Shown here: positions 52,205-59,793 of the stretch, in pieces | Position numbering within the stretch: the stretch's first letter is position 1 | How the letters are laid out: the number at the start of each line of letters is the position of its first letter | Assembly: GCF_023703795.1 (NCBI RefSeq) | Contig: NZ_CP098519.1 | Location: 28,229 to 92,228, forward strand | Source: Haloplanus sp. HW8-1 | GTDB taxonomy: Archaea > Halobacteriota > Halobacteria > Halobacteriales > Haloferacaceae | Length of the DNA: 64,000 nt | Direction of reading: 5' to 3' | The notes under the pieces: generated by a model | Seen by the model: the letters and a program-made list of their open reading frames with translations, nothing else | The model's database searches: none | Told to the model about the DNA's origin: nothing | Program-made: the position numbers and the translations under genes

Positions 52205-54438
52205 GCGAAGAAGAACTCGCCAAGGACCTGGGGCCGCTCGCGGCTCTGACCATCGGCGTTGGGACGATGATTGGTGCGGGTATCTTCGTTCTGCCGGGTG
52301 AGGCCATCCTCAAGGCCGGGTCGCTAGCGTCTGTGGCATTCGTTCTGGGTGGTGTCATCGCTATGTTCACGGCGCTGTCAGCTAGCGAACTCGGGACCGC
52401 GATGCCTCGCTCGGGGGGAGCCTACTACTACGTCAATCACGCGCTGGGACCGATGTTCGGGTCGATCGCTGGCTGGGCCAACTGGCTCGGGCTGGCCTTC
52501 GCTAGTGCGTTCTATATGGTCGGCTTCGGCCGGTACATCGCCCGCATCTTCGGTCTCTCCGGTAGCGTCGGTGTCGGCCCGGTATCAATCACCGTCGTGA
52601 AGATAATCGCGCTCGTCGGGGGTGCCTTTTTTGTCCTCATCAACTACGTCGGTGCGAAGGAGACGGGGCGGCTCCAGAACATCATCGTCGTTCTGCTGAT
52701 TGGTATCCTCACTGTGTTCACAGTATTAGGAACACTGCGGGCCGAACCGTCGAATCTCCCCGCCGCGACAGACGTGGTCACCACTTTAGAGACGACGGGC
52801 CTCATCTTCGTCTCCTATCTCGGCTTCGTCCAGATCACGAGCGTCGCCGAGGAAATCAAAGACCCAGGAAAGAATCTCCCACGGGCAGTCATCGGCAGCG
52901 TCGTCATCGTGACGGTCATCTACGCGCTTGTCTTGGTGATCATGAGTGCGGCCGTTCCCCCAGGATTCATTGCGGATATCATCAGCTCAAATGCCGAGAA
53001 CCCTATTGCCGTCGTCGAAGTTGGGGACTACATTCAAGGGGCTGCAATGGGCGGTGCTCTGCTATTCGGTGGCCTTCTTGCGACGGCATCCAGTGCGAAT
53101 GCCTCCATCCTTGCTTCCTCGCGGATCAACTTCGCAATGGGCCGTGACCGCATCGTCACGCCGGCACTCAACGAAATCCACGAAAAGTTCGGTACCCCGT
53201 ACCGAGCTATCGGCATTACCGGCGCACTTATCCTCCTGTTCATCGTCATCGGCGACCTGACGCTATTGTCCGGAGCCGCATCGGGTTTGCACCTCATCAT
53301 CTACGGCCTGCTGAATTTGGCGCTCATCGTGATGCGCTACGTCGGTCCCGAGGAGTACACGCCGGATTTCGTCGTTCCGTTGTATCCGCTATTGCCGATC
53401 TTAGGCGTCGTGCTTTCCTTTGCGCTACTGGTCTTCGTCGCCAGTGACGCACTGATCCTGTCGTTCGGCATCGCAGTAGCGGCGATACTGTGGTATTTCT
53501 TCTATGCTCGAACTCGAACGGAAAAACAGGGAATCCTCTCGAAGCACATCATTTCACGCTCGCGAGAAATGCCGGACGCGGCCGTTAATGCCGCAACGAG
53601 TGTCCAACCAGACGGCGGGCAGTTCCGCGTGATGGTGCCATTGGCCAACCCCGCTCACGAGCAGGAACTTATCACGCTCGCCAGTGCTATCGCCAAACAG
53701 CGAGGTGGCACCGTTGTCGCCACCCATATCGTGACGGTCCCTGACCAGACGGCACTGGCAGCTGCCGCCGACCGCTCCGATGATATCGACGAAAGTTCAC
53801 AGCACCTGCTTGACAACGCCCGCGAGGACGCCGAGACCTTCGGGGTCGATGTCGAGACACACACCATCCTGTCACACAAATCCTACGAGGCCATCTTTGA
53901 TGCTGCCCGAACCCACACCGCAGACCTCGTGGTTATGGGTTGGGGGCCTGACTCGCATGGCTCGCCCGGGCGAGCGGAGTCGGCAATCGACGAACTCACC
54001 GAGGCAGTCCCCTGTGACTTCCTGATTCTCCGCGATCGTGGGTTCGATCCCTCGCGCATTCTTCTCCCGACAGCCGGAGGCCCGGACTCCGAGCTATCGG
54101 CCACCATCGCGAAATACCTCCAATCAGAGTTCGACGCCAAAGTGACCTTGCTCAACGTCGCGGAGGACCGCGAAGCAGGCCAGCAGTTCCTCGAAGAGTG
54201 GGCAGTGGACAACGGTTTGGAGGATGCCGAACTGCTGGTCAAATCCGGAGACATAGAGACGGCTATCCAGAACGCCGCGGACGATGCGACGCTTCTGCTC
54301 CTCGGTGCGACGGAAGAAGGGCTCCTCCGTCGACTCGTCTCCGGATCGCTCGTGTTGAACGTTATCGACAATGTGGAGTGTTCGGTTCTGCTCGCAGAGA
54401 AACACCGCGATCGTGGTCTACTCCAACGGCTGTTCTGA
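52201..54438 (+). CDS. Amino-acid permease fused to two UspA domains
   Basis: 745 residues. The first 440 are an APC-superfamily (cationic amino-acid transporter-like) permease with about 12 helices: TIGVGTMIGAGIFVLPGEAI near the N-terminus, the AMPRSGGAYYYVNHALG motif, then VSYLGFVQITSVAEEIKDPG. The C-terminal 280 residues form tandem Usp domains (FRVMVPLANPAHEQELITLA; ILLPTAGGPDSELSATIAKYL) with Usp glycine-rich loops. Usp domains on haloarchaeal transporters may sense ATP or other nucleotides. The gene is translationally coupled to the preceding Usp gene. Confidence 0.82.
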   Translation: MSEEELAKDLGPLAALTIGVGTMIGAGIFVLPGEAILKAGSLASVAFVLGGVIAMFTALSASELGTAMPRSGGAYYYVNHALGPMFGSIAGWANWLGLAFASAFYMVGFGRYIARIFGLSGSVGVGPVSITVVKIIALVGGAFFVLINYVGAKETGRLQNIIVVLLIGILTVFTVLGTLRAEPSNLPAATDVVTTLETTGLIFVSYLGFVQITSVAEEIKDPGKNLPRAVIGSVVIVTVIYALVLVIMSAAVPPGFIADIISSNAENPIAVVEVGDYIQGAAMGGALLFGGLLATASSANASILASSRINFAMGRDRIVTPALNEIHEKFGTPYRAIGITGALILLFIVIGDLTLLSGAASGLHLIIYGLLNLALIVMRYVGPEEYTPDFVVPLYPLLPILGVVLSFALLVFVASDALILSFGIAVAAILWYFFYARTRTEKQGILSKHIISRSREMPDAAVNAATSVQPDGGQFRVMVPLANPAHEQELITLASAIAKQRGGTVVATHIVTVPDQTALAAAADRSDDIDESSQHLLDNAREDAETFGVDVETHTILSHKSYEAIFDAARTHTADLVVMGWGPDSHGSPGRAESAIDELTEAVPCDFLILRDRGFDPSRILLPTAGGPDSELSATIAKYLQSEFDAKVTLLNVAEDREAGQQFLEEWAVDNGLEDAELLVKSGDIETAIQNAADDATLLLLGATEEGLLRRLVSGSLVLNVIDNVECSVLLAEKHRDRGLLQRLF

Positions 54439-54540
54439 GACAGGAATTCCGGTCTCAAACCTATTGGCTCAATGGGCCCCCAAAACGGGATCACACCGAA
54501 ATTCCCCTCTTTTTGATACGACAGGTAGTATCTAACTTAT

Positions 54541-54672
54541 CCGCCGGCGTTCTACCTCGTTGCGTGGGAGTCGAAGGGCCGTGATCGTTCGCGTGCGCAC
54601 CGGACGGATTAGTCGAACCGCAGAAGAACTCATCGACGTTCTCAAGGGCGAGTCCTCGTCCTCACTCAGTTA
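54541..54672 (+). pseudogene. Remnant of an ArdC-like gene 3' end
   Basis: The sequence encodes FYLVAWES, then after a frameshift RISRTAEELIDVLKGE, matching FYLAAWES and RISSTAEELIDVLGT at the C-terminus of the intact ArdC-like protein (39601-39709). About one deleted base near 54580 breaks the frame. Only about 35 codons remain. Its position past the potassium island suggests that the island entered next to, or recombined through, an ardC copy. Confidence 0.7.
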
Positions 54673-54711
54673 ACCAACACGGTGATGGATCCCTTCCGCT
54701 CTGTTGGTTAA
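54670..54711. repeat. TTAACCAAC palindromic element, copy 4
   Basis: Arms TTAACCAACA (54670-54679) and TGTTGGTTAA (54702-54711), 42 bp. It starts at the stop of the ArdC remnant and ends beside the T-tract of the next hairpin. Confidence 0.78.
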
Positions 54712-54719
54712 GTTTTTCA

Positions 54720-54743
54720 GCGCCCGCGGAGGGGCGGAGGCGC
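54720..54743 (+). promoter_or_regulatory. Leader hairpin of the GANAGGGGTGC family
   Basis: Stem GCGCC/GGCGC with loop CGCGGAGGGGCGGA, after AGTTTTTCA. It ends 20 nt before the ATG at 54764, showing that the backbone resumes right of the island. Confidence 0.58.
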
Positions 54744-54763
54744 GTTCTGACCTCCGTCGAATA

Positions 54764-55579
54764 ATGACTGAACCCTATCTCACGACGGTTCTTTGGGAAG
54801 CCGAGCACGTTGCCGAGCAGCACGACCAGGTCGCTCGAACGACAGACAATCAAGCCCACGAGTACCTCCGATACGCCGTCCTCCGAGTGCTTGAAGGCGA
54901 GTCGGACCACCTCCCAGCAGACTGGACGCCGATCGACGGCGTGACCGTCGGCTACGGGAGCGACGACGCGATGTACGACAGCTGGGGCTCCAGCGAAGAC
55001 TGGTGGGAGACCGTCCCGCCGCAGGAGGCGTGTACCCGCTTCCGGGTGTTCTTCCCGGACGACCACCAGACGGTTCCCCGTGACATCGTCGACGTGATGG
55101 CTGCGCTGGGTGCCTGGCGCGTCTGGACCGGGAGCGCAGCCGCGTGCGGCTCCTATGACCATCGCGAGCGCCGCGAGGTCCACTACCTGTGGCCGGAAGG
55201 CCATCCGGTGGAGGAACTGCTCCACGAGCGGCTCAGGGGGCCTGCGGAAGCCATCGCGCCCGACGGTGGCCGAACGGGCGATGTTCGCGACCGACTGGTC
55301 GTCGACGAGAACGCACAGTCGGAGGACGATCTTGAGCCCCGCACGAAGCGTGCCGTCGCCGAAGCGATGGACGTCTCACTCCTCTCGAAGGGTGGCCGCT
55401 ACGAGGTACAGTCTGCGTCCGGGAACCGGTACGAAGTCGACGTCATCGACGAATCGTGTACCTGTCCCGACTGGCAGCAACGTTCACCCGAAGGCGGCTG
55501 CAAGCACCTGCGCCGCGTCGATCACGAGATCAAACGGGGCCGCGTGCCCCGACCAGACGGCCGCCTTCCCTCCCCGTAG
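54764..55579 (+). CDS. SWIM zinc-finger protein
   Basis: 271 residues. A SWIM finger (CTCPDWQQRSPEGGCKHL, the CxCxnCxH pattern) lies at about residues 232-250. The N-terminal 130 are an uncharacterised acidic domain. SWIM fingers occur in DNA-binding and recombination-linked proteins; the haloarchaeal plasmid role is unknown. It converges with the nucleotidyltransferase gene, 11 nt apart. Confidence 0.75.
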   Translation: MTEPYLTTVLWEAEHVAEQHDQVARTTDNQAHEYLRYAVLRVLEGESDHLPADWTPIDGVTVGYGSDDAMYDSWGSSEDWWETVPPQEACTRFRVFFPDDHQTVPRDIVDVMAALGAWRVWTGSAAACGSYDHRERREVHYLWPEGHPVEELLHERLRGPAEAIAPDGGRTGDVRDRLVVDENAQSEDDLEPRTKRAVAEAMDVSLLSKGGRYEVQSASGNRYEVDVIDESCTCPDWQQRSPEGGCKHLRRVDHEIKRGRVPRPDGRLPSP

Positions 55580-55590
55580 TCGTGGCCAGA

Positions 55591-56394
55591 CTACTCCACG
55601 GGACGGACTGTGTCGCCATCCCGACGGACCCGGTCGAACGTTGAGAGATACGCGATCCGGTCGTGAACCTCCTCGTCATCCAGCTCCAGTTTGGCGGCCA
55701 GTTCGTCGACGGTCATCGGGTCATCGAGTGCCTGGAGGACTTCGAGCCCCCGGTAGTACCTGTTCATGAGTTCCTGAACGCGGTCCTCAATCGGTGTGGT
55801 CACCCCGTACCGCTCCTCGAGTTCGACCAGGGCCTCGTTCGCGAACGTGGCGAACTGATCGTCCCCCAGGCGTTCGATCTGGGCTTCGAGTTCATCCCGG
55901 ACGACGTCGTAATCGAGGCCGGCCTGCACGAGCATATTCATGTCCTCGATGTCGTCGTCGCGGCCTGCGATCGCCTTGAACAGGAAGATATCCTCGTTGC
56001 TGACCAGCCGGACCGTCAGTCGATCCGTGTCGAGGAACGGCTCGCTGCGCTCTTGCATCCCGTCGGTGAGCACGAGCTTGTTCGCGACCTGCTGGTTGAA
56101 GATGTCGAGGCGACACCCATCGTCGTTCTCGACGCAGCTCGTCGCCCCCAGCGCCCGGTAATCTGGATCCAGCGATTGAACCTCCGCATACCCGAGGTCC
56201 ATCAGGACGGCCCACAGCTGGCCGTACGCGTCGCCATCCGGGACGACCAGGTCGATATCTTTCGTCGCCCCCTTGAGGTCGCGCAGCGACATCGCGCCAC
56301 CACCGATCAGGTAGACCGTGAGCGGGGCTGAGAGGCCATCCGCGATTCGCTGGAATTCGTTCTCGATGTACTCGCGTCCGAATGTTGGTCTCAT
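55591..56394 (-). CDS. AbiEii-like nucleotidyltransferase (putative toxin)
   Basis: 267 residues. The core VYLIGGGAMSLRDLKGATKDID has the G-G-x-A and T-x-D-I-D pattern of minimal nucleotidyltransferases of the AbiEii/DUF6036 kind, which act as toxins in type IV toxin-antitoxin systems or as accessory enzymes. The C-terminal 70 residues look like a winged helix (DPMTVDELAAKLELDDEE). The likely antitoxin is the HTH gene at 57775, separated from it by a TnpB insertion. Toxicity is inferred by family and pairing. Confidence 0.7.
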   Translation of the reverse strand: MRPTFGREYIENEFQRIADGLSAPLTVYLIGGGAMSLRDLKGATKDIDLVVPDGDAYGQLWAVLMDLGYAEVQSLDPDYRALGATSCVENDDGCRLDIFNQQVANKLVLTDGMQERSEPFLDTDRLTVRLVSNEDIFLFKAIAGRDDDIEDMNMLVQAGLDYDVVRDELEAQIERLGDDQFATFANEALVELEERYGVTTPIEDRVQELMNRYYRGLEVLQALDDPMTVDELAAKLELDDEEVHDRIAYLSTFDRVRRDGDTVRPVE

Positions 56395-57774
56395 AGTAAA
56401 TCAATAGAGGTGCCCGAAACTACGGGTACGGGAGAAAACCAGCACTCGTGAGTCGTCTCACGGTCCATGGCAGGGTTGACTCTCTACTATATCTTATTAA
56501 TACTTTTAATCACAGGTTGTGTTGTGATGTATATGGAGGTCCACCGCACTGTTCCGGTCAAACTCGATGTGACCGAAGAGCAGGCGGACCTGCTTCACGA
56601 GACCATCGACGAGTTTCGGTGGGCCGCCAACTATGTCGTAGATGCCGCGTGGGACGGTGAATGGGCCGAAACCCGAAAGTCCGTCCTGCACGACCTGACC
56701 TACGACGAACTACGCGAGCAGACACGGCTTCACAGCAACCACGTTCAGTCGGCTCGCGACCGTGCCGTTGACGCACTTGAAAGTGTGCTCGCGAAGTGGT
56801 CGAAAGGTGAGTACGCTTCATTGCCCACGTTCACCTCGCCCTTCGTGGAATATAACCAGCGAAACGCCACATTCCACGACGACCACGCCTCGTTATCTAC
56901 CGTCGATGGACGCGTTATTGTCGAGTACGTCATTCCCGAGGTAACCGGTGAAACGCCCTTCTCCGAATATCTGCGGAGCAACAAGTGGGAGACTACTGGT
57001 GCGACACTCCATTATCGCCGTGGCGATTTCTACCTCCACGTCCGAACAAAGGCGGATGTGGACGACCCCGTTCCAGCCGAGAACGGAACGGTTCTCGGTG
57101 TGGACCTCGGGGTCGAGAACATCGCCGTTACTTCGACTGGCGTGTTCTGGTCTGCCGACGAACTCAACCACTGGCGACAGGAGTACGTTCAGCGCCGCAA
57201 ATCGCTCCAAGAGTGTGGGTCGCGGTGGGCTCATGAGAACGTCCAAGCGGTCGGACGCAAGGAGACGGGACGCTTCAAGCAGTATCTTCACCGTGTCGCG
57301 AACGAACTCGTAGACGAGGCAGCTGAAAATGGCTGCACGGTGATCGCCTTCGAGAACTTGACGGATATCCGCGATCGGATGCCAGATGCCCGTAAGTTCC
57401 ACGAGTGGGCGTTCCGTCGCCTGTACGACTACGTCTCGTACAAGGCCGAGGTACGCGGGATCCAGGTTGAGCAAGTGAACCCGAAGAACACGTCGAGACG
57501 GTGTTCATCTTGTGGGTTCACACACGAGGACAACCGCCCCGCACAGGACGCGTTCTGCTGTCAGTCCTGCGAGTACGAGAACCACGCGGACTACAACGCA
57601 GCCAAAAACATCGGCTATCGACTCCTTCGCAACCAAACTGGCGGCGAAGGAGGTGCACCCGTAGGCGTGCGCTTGAACACCGGGATGCTGAACGCGAACG
57701 GGGTCAAGCCCCTGCCGGATTCGGCTAGAGCGGGAGTCCACGGTGAACACCACGGTCCTTAGGCCGTAGTGAGC
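56395..57774 (+). mobile_element. IS1341-type (TnpB-only) insertion
   Basis: The element carries an intact tnpB and no tnpA, so it would need a TnpA supplied elsewhere. Its exact ends cannot be fixed; it fits between the nucleotidyltransferase start (56394) and the HTH stop (57775), where such operons normally have little spacing. The 3' part, including the GGGGTCAAGCCCC hairpin at 57700-57712, probably encodes the omega RNA scaffold. It is the only recognisable insertion sequence here. Confidence 0.6.
56533..57762 (+). CDS. tnpB: TnpB RNA-guided nuclease (IS1341-type)
   Basis: 409 residues from [17 protein letters not shown] (an in-frame ATG two codons upstream is equally possible). The RuvC-like catalytic acids are visible: D in [13 protein letters not shown] (about 191), E in [11 protein letters not shown] (about 274) and D in [15 protein letters not shown] (about 352). 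A C-terminal four-Cys zinc finger (CSSCGF...FCCQSC) is intact. TnpB nucleases use an omega RNA from the element's right end to cut excision sites and help element retention. All motifs present suggests an active protein. Confidence 0.9.
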   Translation: MEVHRTVPVKLDVTEEQADLLHETIDEFRWAANYVVDAAWDGEWAETRKSVLHDLTYDELREQTRLHSNHVQSARDRAVDALESVLAKWSKGEYASLPTFTSPFVEYNQRNATFHDDHASLSTVDGRVIVEYVIPEVTGETPFSEYLRSNKWETTGATLHYRRGDFYLHVRTKADVDDPVPAENGTVLGVDLGVENIAVTSTGVFWSADELNHWRQEYVQRRKSLQECGSRWAHENVQAVGRKETGRFKQYLHRVANELVDEAAENGCTVIAFENLTDIRDRMPDARKFHEWAFRRLYDYVSYKAEVRGIQVEQVNPKNTSRRCSSCGFTHEDNRPAQDAFCCQSCEYENHADYNAAKNIGYRLLRNQTGGEGGAPVGVRLNTGMLNANGVKPLPDSARAGVHGEHHGP

Positions 57775-58701
57775 TTACTGTGGTAGTGGCACCTCGTAGT
57801 CAGCCGCCAGCTCCTGGAACTCGTCCCACTCCGGGAGTTGCTCGTCATCGACCTCGCCGTGCGTCTCGAGGTAGCGGAGCAAGGCGTCGATTTCGTCTTC
57901 GAGGCCATACTTCGCCGCCTGCTCTCGGAGGTCCGCCTCGTCAACGTCGACGCGGCTGAGTAGGAGGAGACAGTACGAGCGGTGACGGCTGCCGTCGTCG
58001 ATCAGTAGCGTGTGACAGCAAAGTTCCGCCGGCGAGACGGCATCGAGTTCTTCAGAATAGAAGTAGTAGCGGTGGCCGGTGAGCAGGAACTGGAGGTCGA
58101 AGGCGGCGAATCGAGCGAGGCCGGTTTCGTGGAACGCCTCTGCCTCGATCTCCGTCTCAGCCTGGGCGAGGAATTCGTCGTAGTCCTCCCAGAGAATCGT
58201 GCCCTTCGGGGCGACGGATTCGAGGCGTTGACGATGTAGATGGTGTGCGAGTTCACGGGCGAACTCGTGGAGGCGGTCGAAGTCGGCGTTGAAGTCATAG
58301 CGGCCGTCGGCTGTTCCGACGAGACCCCGGTCGCGAAACCGCTTGAGGACCCGGTTGACCGTGTTGCGGTAGTTGTCGCTCCGGTCCGCAATCTCGGAGA
58401 CCGTTCGCGGCTGGTCGAGGTAGTACAGCACCTCGAGTGTCTTCCCGGTCAGCAGCTCGGGGAAGTCGATGTGGGAGTGCTGGCGGACGAGGTCCTGGTA
58501 GAGCTCGACGGCACGAGCGTCTGACGGGATGACTCGTTTTCGGCGGCCGTCGCGTTCCGTGTAGACGAGTCCCTTCTCGACGAGGTCAGCGACGGCACGA
58601 GAGAGGTAACTCTCGCTGTGGTCGAGCTTCGTCGCGAGTTCGGAGATCGTGTCGCCACGGTCGACCGTGGCTAGGACCTCGAGTTCGATGCGCCGGAGCA
58701 C
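57775..58701 (-). CDS. AbiEi-like winged-HTH regulator (putative antitoxin)
   Basis: 308 residues. Two wHTH regions are visible: residues 1-70 (ATVDRGDTISELATKLDHSE, YLSRAVADLVEKGLV) and about 85-145 (LEVLYYLDQPRTVSEIADRS, VNRVLKRFRDRGLVG). The C-terminal 140 residues are an uncharacterised alpha/beta domain. Paired with an AbiEii-like nucleotidyltransferase, it probably acts as the antitoxin and autorepressor, but the TnpB element now separates the genes, so co-expression may be lost. The first TTAACCAAC dyad lies just upstream of its start. Confidence 0.68.
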   Translation of the reverse strand: MLRRIELEVLATVDRGDTISELATKLDHSESYLSRAVADLVEKGLVYTERDGRRKRVIPSDARAVELYQDLVRQHSHIDFPELLTGKTLEVLYYLDQPRTVSEIADRSDNYRNTVNRVLKRFRDRGLVGTADGRYDFNADFDRLHEFARELAHHLHRQRLESVAPKGTILWEDYDEFLAQAETEIEAEAFHETGLARFAAFDLQFLLTGHRYYFYSEELDAVSPAELCCHTLLIDDGSRHRSYCLLLLSRVDVDEADLREQAAKYGLEDEIDALLRYLETHGEVDDEQLPEWDEFQELAADYEVPLPQ

Positions 58702-58784
58702 GGTGTAACATAGTACGAAACTTGTATATAAAGAAGTTTCGAGTAGTGTTACAGTCAGCAGGCACGAGAGCCGTCTCCATCGTC

Positions 58785-58825
58785 TTAACCAACAAAACTA
58801 TGGATCCGTAGGACGTGTTGGTTAA
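58785..58825. repeat. TTAACCAAC palindromic element, copy 5
   Basis: Arms TTAACCAACA (58785-58794) and TGTTGGTTAA (58816-58825), 41 bp, between two divergent genes. It ends 14 nt before the ATG at 58840, a place where operator or promoter function is possible. Confidence 0.78.
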
Positions 58826-58839
58826 CACGAGAGTAGCTG

Positions 58840-59163
58840 ATGTCCTACGAACCCCCGACCCCACCGGCGAACCTAACGACAGAGATCGTCAAGACGCTCA
58901 ACGAGTCGGATCCGGAGCAACTCCGAGACGTTGCTAGGTACGCTGAAGCGCTCGCCGAGCACAAGGAACGAGAGGCCCGTCTCGAGGAGTCGGCAGATCA
59001 AGAAGAGGTCGAAGAACGACCAGACGATCTTCCGGACGACGTCCCGGCCAAAGCAACGATCACGATCAAGGAAATCAACGACAATCGCTACTACTACTGG
59101 CAGTGGCGGGAGGGAGAGAAGATTCGTTCTCAGTACAAGGGTCCGGTCAACCCGGACGAGTAA
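58840..59163 (+). CDS. Small hypothetical haloarchaeal protein
   Basis: 107 residues. The N-terminal TTEIVKTLNESDPEQLRDVARYAEALAEH is a coiled helix, and the C-terminal KEINDNRYYYWQWREGEKI is a basic beta hairpin. Small proteins like this accompany replication origins in haloarchaeal plasmids, but I cannot name the family. Function unknown. Confidence 0.6.
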   Translation: MSYEPPTPPANLTTEIVKTLNESDPEQLRDVARYAEALAEHKEREARLEESADQEEVEERPDDLPDDVPAKATITIKEINDNRYYYWQWREGEKIRSQYKGPVNPDE

Positions 59164-59180
59164 AACTCGATGATGGAGGA

Positions 59181-59270
59181 CACCCACCCCACGTTTCCGT
59201 CGTAACTGGATGTTGGTGGAGGGGGTGACGCTGATTTCGAAGAGACCACACCCCCCGCGTTTCCGTCGTT
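59181..59270 (-). other. Two reverse-oriented ORB motifs
   Basis: CACCCCACGTTTCCGTCGT and CCCCCCGCGTTTCCGTCGT match the reverse complement of the haloarchaeal ORB (consensus near GTCGGAAACGTGGGGTG). They are binding sites for Orc1/Cdc6. Confidence 0.8.
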
Positions 59271-59421
59271 TCTCCACGACGGCGTAGGGAGAGGCTACGA
59301 AAGTGCTATACAGCCACTAATTCTGTTGACCTAGAACCAATCTAGAGATGAACTAACTTCTGCAACACATAGATTAAAGTGGTATAGCTGAGAAACGCTC
59401 ATTAAGTGTACTTCGACCAAA

Positions 59422-59447
59422 GAGGGGGCGAAGTACTTCGCCCCCTC
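59422..59447. repeat. 26-bp perfect palindrome
   Basis: A perfect palindrome centred on AAGTACTT with outer GAGGGGGCG/CGCCCCCTC arms, between the AT-rich region and the right ORBs. It may be a protein-binding site or a hairpin acting in initiation. Confidence 0.8.
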
Positions 59448-59570
59448 AGCTGAAACAATCCTTTCCAGCTGATTCTGTAGACGGCCAGTATTGGACGGCT
59501 AGGCCGCTCTCGTCTTTGGTATCTCGTCGTGGACGTCTTCTTCGAGTCCCCTCCCCACCTATTCGGTGAT

Positions 59571-59744
59571 TACGACGGAAACGTGGGGTGTGTGGGTTCG
59601 GGATTCGACATCGAGGCGATGCTTCCGTCTACGGGTTTCCTCTCTCACGTCGGAAACGCGGCTATATTGTCAGCAATCCAATTCCACCGAATGACGGCAT
59701 TTTCCGGCTGATATCGGACAAGGAACGTCGGAAACGTGGGGTGG
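59571..59744 (+). other. Forward-oriented ORB motifs
   Basis: ACGACGGAAACGTGGGGTG (59572-59590), a shortened CGTCGGAAACGCGGC (59648-59662), and ACGTCGGAAACGTGGGGTG (59725-59743). The middle copy lacks the G-run and may be weaker. Confidence 0.8.
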
Positions 59745-59793
59745 CGTTCTCCACTAGATTTATACTCCCCCCGCTCACACCGTGTGATATTCA

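Larger units (their letters stand above)
59164..59793. other. Replication origin (oriC-like) with ORBs and AT-rich region
   Basis: The 630 bp before orc1/cdc6 hold two reverse-oriented ORBs (59181-59203, 59247-59270), an AT-rich stretch (about 59290-59420) suitable as the unwinding element, a 26-bp perfect palindrome (59422-59447), and three forward ORBs or partial ORBs (59571-59590, 59646-59662, 59725-59744). Oppositely oriented ORBs around an AT-rich region next to orc1/cdc6 is the usual haloarchaeal origin layout. The orc1 promoter has ATTTATAC near 59757-59764. Confidence 0.85.
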
